A DNA stretch of 8,010 bases from Paracoccaceae bacterium (GTDB lineage: Bacteria > Pseudomonadota > Alphaproteobacteria > Rhodobacterales > Rhodobacteraceae), in contig SLQN01000201.1 of the NCBI GenBank assembly GCA_007131465.1, forward strand, positions 1 through 8,010, given 5' to 3'. Within the stretch, counting starts at the first letter, position 1, and every line of letters begins with the position of its first letter. The position numbers and the translations under genes were made by a program. Positions 4,664-8,010 of the stretch are shown in pieces. The notes under the pieces are model-generated. The model did no database searches and was not told where the DNA came from. It worked only from the letters and a program-made list of their open reading frames with translations.

Positions 4664-6433
4664 ATGAGGCCTCTTGCAACGCGGCTCGGACTGAAGCCCA
4701 AGGAACAGGGCCTTCTGTTCCGCTTTCTGGGCGAAAGCATCCCGGAACACATGCGCAAATACATCGTGGCCTCTTTCGCCATGGTCATTGTCGCGCTGAC
4801 CACAGCCGCGATGGCGTATATCATGGGGCAGATCGTCGATGTCATGTCCGACCCCGAACGGACATCCGAGATATTCGCCATTGCCGGGGCGATCTTTGTC
4901 ATCTTCGTGGTCAAGGGGATCGCGTCTTTCATCCAGGCAATCCTGCTCGCGCGTGCCGGAAACCGGATCGTGGCCAACAAGCAGATCCAGCTTTTCGACC
5001 ACATCATGAAACAGGGCTCGGATTTTCTGGGAAAGATGAATTCCTCGGAACTGGTGACGCGGGTGACGCAAAGCGCGCAGATGGCGCGCGGCGTCATCGA
5101 CATCATCGTGACGGGTTTCGTGCGCGACCTGTTCACGCTGATAGCCCTGATCGGCGTGATGCTCTATCAGCAGCCCGTGCTCTCGCTTGCCACTTTCCTA
5201 ATCGGACCAGTCATCTTTCTTGCGCTGCGCCGCATCCTCAAGCTGGTCAAGGGGATCATGCAGCAGGAAATGGCGGGGCTGCGCGATATCATCAAGGTGG
5301 TTCAGGAAACCTCGGTCGGGATGCGGGTCATCAAGGCCTTCGCGCTGGAAGATCACCTGGCCGCGCGCATGTCCACGGCCGCGCGCACGGTCGAAAAGCG
5401 CGCCAACAAGATCAAGGCGCTGGAAGCCGCGACCGACCCGCTGATCGACACTGTCGCGGGCTTTGCTATCGCAGGCGTCCTTGTCGTCGGCGCGGTCGGG
5501 TTGTTCGGCAGTTCCGCCGGGACGCCGGGCGAGCTAATTTCCTTCGTGACGGCCTTCCTGATGTCCTATGAACCCGCCAAACGCCTGTCGCGGATGCGTG
5601 TGCAGATCGAGGGCGGCATGGTCGGCGTGCGCATGATGTATGAAGTGCTCGACCGCCCCATCACCCTGCTGGAGCCTGACCATCCCAAGCCCCCCCCAAC
5701 CGCACCCATCGCCATCAGGCTGGAGGATGTCAGCTTCGGGTATGCGCCTGATACGCCCACGCTCGCCGGGCTGAGCCACCAGTTCCAGCCCGGCCGTGTG
5801 ACCGCCCTTGTCGGCCCGTCAGGGGGCGGGAAAAGCACCATCCTGAACCTGCTTTTGCGGCTGCATGACCCCGATGGGGGCCGCATCAGCCTCAACGGCG
5901 TCGATATCCGCGACCTGCGGTTCGCGGACCTGCGCGCGCTGGTCTCGTTTGTGGGGCAGGATACCTTTCTGTTTGACACGACGATTCAGGAAAATATCCG
6001 CATGGTGCGCGCGGATGCGCGTGATGACGAGGTGATCGCAGCGGCCAGAACCGCGAATGCGCATGACTTCATCGAGGCTTTCGCCGACGGATATGCGACG
6101 ATGATCGGCGAGAACGGGCAGAACCTGTCGGGCGGCCAGCGCCAGCGGCTGTCCATCGCGCGCGCCATCCTCAAGAACGCGCCGGTCCTGCTGCTGGACG
6201 AGGCGACGAGCGCGCTTGACAGCCACTCTGAGCGCCATGTGCAGGACGCCATCAACAAGACGACACAGGGCACGACTGTCATCGTCGTGGCGCACAGGCT
6301 GTCCACGATCCTTGAAGCGGATGAAATCTGCTATGTCGAGGCGGGCCGGATCGTCGAGCATGGCAGCCTTGACGACCTGATCAGCCTGAACGGCAAGTTC
6401 CGCGCGCTCTACGATCAGCAGTTCCACCCCTGA
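4664..6433 (+). CDS. ABC exporter, fused membrane and ATPase domains (MsbA/multidrug type)
   Basis: Encodes 589 residues, the usual length for a type IV half exporter that works as a dimer in the inner membrane. The membrane part has hydrophobic segments at about 33-58, 70-96, 145-167, 171-190 and 262-284, with a weaker sixth near 290-305, and long cytoplasmic helices between. The ATPase domain is complete: Walker A GPSGGGKST (384-392), Q-loop Q432 in FVGQD, signature LSGGQRQR (from 488), Walker B VLLLDEAT with D512 and E513, and the switch histidine H544 in VAHRLST. The start at ATG 4664 is chosen because homology-like sequence begins there; its ribosome binding site is weak, and ATG 4751 is a less likely alternative. 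The substrate cannot be told; lipids, drugs or peptides are all known for this family. No accessory membrane-fusion gene is next to it. It is convergent with urtE, 15 bases apart. Confidence 0.9.
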   Translation: MRPLATRLGLKPKEQGLLFRFLGESIPEHMRKYIVASFAMVIVALTTAAMAYIMGQIVDVMSDPERTSEIFAIAGAIFVIFVVKGIASFIQAILLARAGNRIVANKQIQLFDHIMKQGSDFLGKMNSSELVTRVTQSAQMARGVIDIIVTGFVRDLFTLIALIGVMLYQQPVLSLATFLIGPVIFLALRRILKLVKGIMQQEMAGLRDIIKVVQETSVGMRVIKAFALEDHLAARMSTAARTVEKRANKIKALEAATDPLIDTVAGFAIAGVLVVGAVGLFGSSAGTPGELISFVTAFLMSYEPAKRLSRMRVQIEGGMVGVRMMYEVLDRPITLLEPDHPKPPPTAPIAIRLEDVSFGYAPDTPTLAGLSHQFQPGRVTALVGPSGGGKSTILNLLLRLHDPDGGRISLNGVDIRDLRFADLRALVSFVGQDTFLFDTTIQENIRMVRADARDDEVIAAARTANAHDFIEAFADGYATMIGENGQNLSGGQRQRLSIARAILKNAPVLLLDEATSALDSHSERHVQDAINKTTQGTTVIVVAHRLSTILEADEICYVEAGRIVEHGSLDDLISLNGKFRALYDQQFHP

Positions 6434-6448
6434 GCGCCTATACGCGCG

Positions 6449-7144
6449 TCAGATCGACACCCGCTGCAGGATTTCATCGCGCGTGACGGCAGCGGCAGGT
6501 TTCGACAGCACCACCTCGCCCCGGTTCAGGACGCAGAACCTGTCGGCCAGCCCGTAGGCGAAATCGAAATACTGCTCAACCAGCACAATGGCGATCTGCC
6601 CTTCGGCGCGCAAGAGTTCGATCACCTTGCCGATCTGCTTGATGATATTGGGCTGGATGCCCTCGGTGGGCTCATCCAGCAGCAGCACCTTCGGCTGCGC
6701 GATCAGGGCGCGGGCAATGGCCAGTTGCTGCTGCTGCCCGCCCGACAGGTCACCCCCGCGCCGGTCCTTCATCTGCTTGAGGATGGGAAACAGGTCATAG
6801 ATCCGATCAGGGATGACATGATGCTGCCGGGGCAGGCAGGCAAAGCCGGTTTGCAGGTTCTCGGTCACGCTCAGCAGCGGGAAGATCTCGCGCCCCTGCG
6901 GCACATAGGCGATGCCCGCGCGCGCGGCCTGCGCTGCACTCGGATGATCCAGCACCCTGCCCTCCAGCGACAGCGTGCCGCCCGAATAGGGATGGCGCCC
7001 CGCAATCGCGCGCAGAAGGCTTGTCTTGCCCACCCCGTTCGTGCCCATCACGGCGGTCACAGCACCGGGCGCCGCCTCCAGCGACACGCCCCAGAGGATC
7101 TGCGAGGCCCCGTAATGCAGGGTCAGGTTCTCGACTTTCAGCAT
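6449..7144 (-). CDS. urtE: Urea ABC transporter ATP-binding subunit UrtE
   Basis: Encodes 231 residues, full length for UrtE, one of the two different ATPases that drive the high-affinity urea importer UrtABCDE at the cytoplasmic face. It shows YG.SQILWGVSL near the N-terminus, Walker A GTNGVGKTS (34-42), YVPQGREIFPLLSVTENL (80-97), DRRGGDLSGGQQQQLAIARAL (signature from 133) and Walker B VLLLDEPTEGIQPNII (from 153). The RREIFP-like and RRGGDLSGGQQQQ/EGIQP stretches separate UrtE from the related branched-chain amino acid subunit LivF. Walker A has TS rather than the common TT, a mild change. It starts 3 bases after the urtD stop, so it is translated from the same operon message. Urt operons are usually induced under nitrogen limitation through NtrC-type control, but the operon promoter is outside the window. 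Confidence 0.93.
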   Translation of the reverse strand: MLKVENLTLHYGASQILWGVSLEAAPGAVTAVMGTNGVGKTSLLRAIAGRHPYSGGTLSLEGRVLDHPSAAQAARAGIAYVPQGREIFPLLSVTENLQTGFACLPRQHHVIPDRIYDLFPILKQMKDRRGGDLSGGQQQQLAIARALIAQPKVLLLDEPTEGIQPNIIKQIGKVIELLRAEGQIAIVLVEQYFDFAYGLADRFCVLNRGEVVLSKPAAAVTRDEILQRVSI

Positions 7145-7147
7145 GTC

Positions 7148-7888
7148 CTAGCGCCCCAGATAGACATCAATCACCTGCTGGTTGCGGGTCACATGGTCCA
7201 GCGACCCCTCCGCCAGCACCGCGCCTTCATGCAGCACAGTCACACGGCACTCCAACCGGCGGATGAACTCCATGTCATGCTCGATCACCATCACGGCGCG
7301 CGTCTTTGCGGCGCGCTTCAGAAGATCGGTCGTATGCTCGCGCTCGGCAGGCGTCATCCCGGCGGCCGGTTCATCGACCAGCAGCAGGCGCGGGTCCTGC
7401 GCCAGCAGCATCCCGATTTCCAGCCATTGCTTCTGGCCATGGCTCAGATCGCCCGCGCGGTGGTCCAGACGGTCGGACAGGCCCACTTCCTCGGCCAACG
7501 CGATAATCCGCGCGTGGTCCGCATCCGTGGCCTTCCAGACCAGCACCGAAAACGGCCCGCGCTTGTTGGCCAGCGCCATCGCCAGATTGTCGCGCACGCT
7601 CTGATCCTCGAACACCGTGGGTTTCTGGAACTTGCGGCCAATGCCCGCCTTGGCGATCTGGCTTTCCGACAGTTTCAGAAGGTCGATCCCGCGTTCCCCC
7701 CAGATCACGCGGCCCGAATCCGGCTTTGTCTTTCCGGTCACGATATCCATAAAGGTCGTCTTGCCCGCGCCATTGGGGCCGATCACCGCGCGCAACTCCG
7801 GCTCTCCAATCGCGATGGACAGGTTGTTGATGGCGCGAAACCCGTCGAAAGTGACCGACACGCCCGAGACTTCCAGAAGCGTGCTCAT
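7148..7888 (-). CDS. urtD: Urea ABC transporter ATP-binding subunit UrtD
   Basis: Encodes 246 residues, the normal UrtD length. It is the LivG-like ATPase that pairs with UrtE under the two urea permease subunits. Visible are VSVTFDGFRAINNLS, Walker A GPNGAGKTT (37-45), GIGRKFQKPTVFEDQSVRDNL (83-102, with the Q-loop), the unusual signature LSHGQKQWLEIGMLL (from 148), Walker B RLLLVDEPAAGMTPAE (from 167) and the switch H204 in VIEHDMEF. LSHGQKQWLEIGM with AAGMTPAE is characteristic of UrtD and distinguishes it from LivG. Its ATG overlaps the urtC stop in an ATGA arrangement (7885-7888), indicating translational coupling. Confidence 0.94.
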   Translation of the reverse strand: MSTLLEVSGVSVTFDGFRAINNLSIAIGEPELRAVIGPNGAGKTTFMDIVTGKTKPDSGRVIWGERGIDLLKLSESQIAKAGIGRKFQKPTVFEDQSVRDNLAMALANKRGPFSVLVWKATDADHARIIALAEEVGLSDRLDHRAGDLSHGQKQWLEIGMLLAQDPRLLLVDEPAAGMTPAEREHTTDLLKRAAKTRAVMVIEHDMEFIRRLECRVTVLHEGAVLAEGSLDHVTRNQQVIDVYLGR

Positions 7889-8010
7889 GACTTCCTCACC
7901 AGATAGTCAAACAGACCGCCCAGGCCCTTGGGAAAGAATAGCGTGACCGCCACAAACCCAAGCCCCAGAAGCACCAGCCACCATTCCGTCCACACGATCC
8001 GCATGAACCC
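7885..8010 (-). CDS. urtC: Urea ABC transporter permease UrtC, C-terminal 41 residues
   Basis: Only the 3' end of the gene lies in the window. It encodes a last membrane segment, WWLVLLGLGFVAVTLFFPKG, followed by LGGLFDYLVRKS and a TGA that overlaps the urtD start. The aromatic TEWWLVLLG run and the FFPKGLGGL cytoplasmic end fit the C-terminus of UrtC, the second inner-membrane permease of the urea importer (LivM-like). The identity rests largely on its place directly before urtD, but LivM-type permeases end in the same way. Confidence 0.85.
   Translation of the reverse strand, partial: GFMRIVWTEWWLVLLGLGFVAVTLFFPKGLGGLFDYLVRKS

Noticed and set aside
4352..5136. Two minus-strand open frames of about 240 codons before and inside the exporter gene
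   Set aside because: Antisense to well-supported exporter sequence; products look like random translation and do not extend a neighbouring gene.
6434..6448. Possible bidirectional terminator between the exporter and urtE
   Set aside because: The 15-base gap holds only a 4-base GCGC pairing and no T-run.
6725..7906. 393-codon plus-strand open frame across urtE and urtD
   Set aside because: A mirror of the two urea ATPase genes in high-GC DNA; its His/Arg/Gln-rich product has no domain pattern, whereas the minus strand carries complete ABC motifs.

Overview
The window looks like chromosomal DNA of an alphaproteobacterium of the Rhodobacteraceae (roseobacter) type. The evidence is moderately high GC content, typical urea-transporter (urt) proteins in the usual urtC-urtD-urtE order, and Rhodobacterales-like metallo-beta-lactamase and ABC exporter proteins. 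The assignment rests on recognising protein families; no database search was run.

Left part (1 to about 2000) is a patchwork of accessory DNA. It opens with the 3' part of a plasmid/phage-type RecA-like replicative helicase gene. The end of that gene carries at least seven copies of an 8-base TGTCCGG(G/A) motif in both orientations and in all three codon frames. Its last 123 bases run antisense through the 3' end of a convergent, intact gene for a CnbZ-type 2-aminomuconate deaminase. Divergent from the deaminase gene is a short-chain dehydrogenase (SDR) gene start. It is broken by a one-base loss in a G run and then cut off by the left end of an IS481-family element, of which only 19 transposase codons remain. 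This is decayed mobile DNA around one surviving catabolic gene.

Middle part (about 1990 to 4060) is on the minus strand. It holds a secreted CAP/SCP-domain protein with two CAP-like repeats, the second lacking key histidines, followed by a metallo-beta-lactamase-fold enzyme of the persulfide dioxygenase/Blh group and a doubtful 33-codon ORF. A 603-base stretch without a convincing gene (4061-4663) separates the CAP gene from a divergent ABC exporter gene.

Right part (4664 to 8010) is conserved core-type sequence: a complete fused half-type ABC exporter on the plus strand, convergent over 15 bases with urtE, urtD and the end of urtC on the minus strand. The urt genes are tightly packed (a TGA/ATG overlap between urtC and urtD, 3 bases between urtD and urtE) and encode the cytoplasmic ATPases and one permease of a high-affinity urea importer.

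I did not find a clearly new defence or RNA-guided system. The most notable unexplained signals are the TGTCCGG motif cluster inside the helicase gene and the tandem, half-degenerate CAP protein beside a sulfur-type metallohydrolase.
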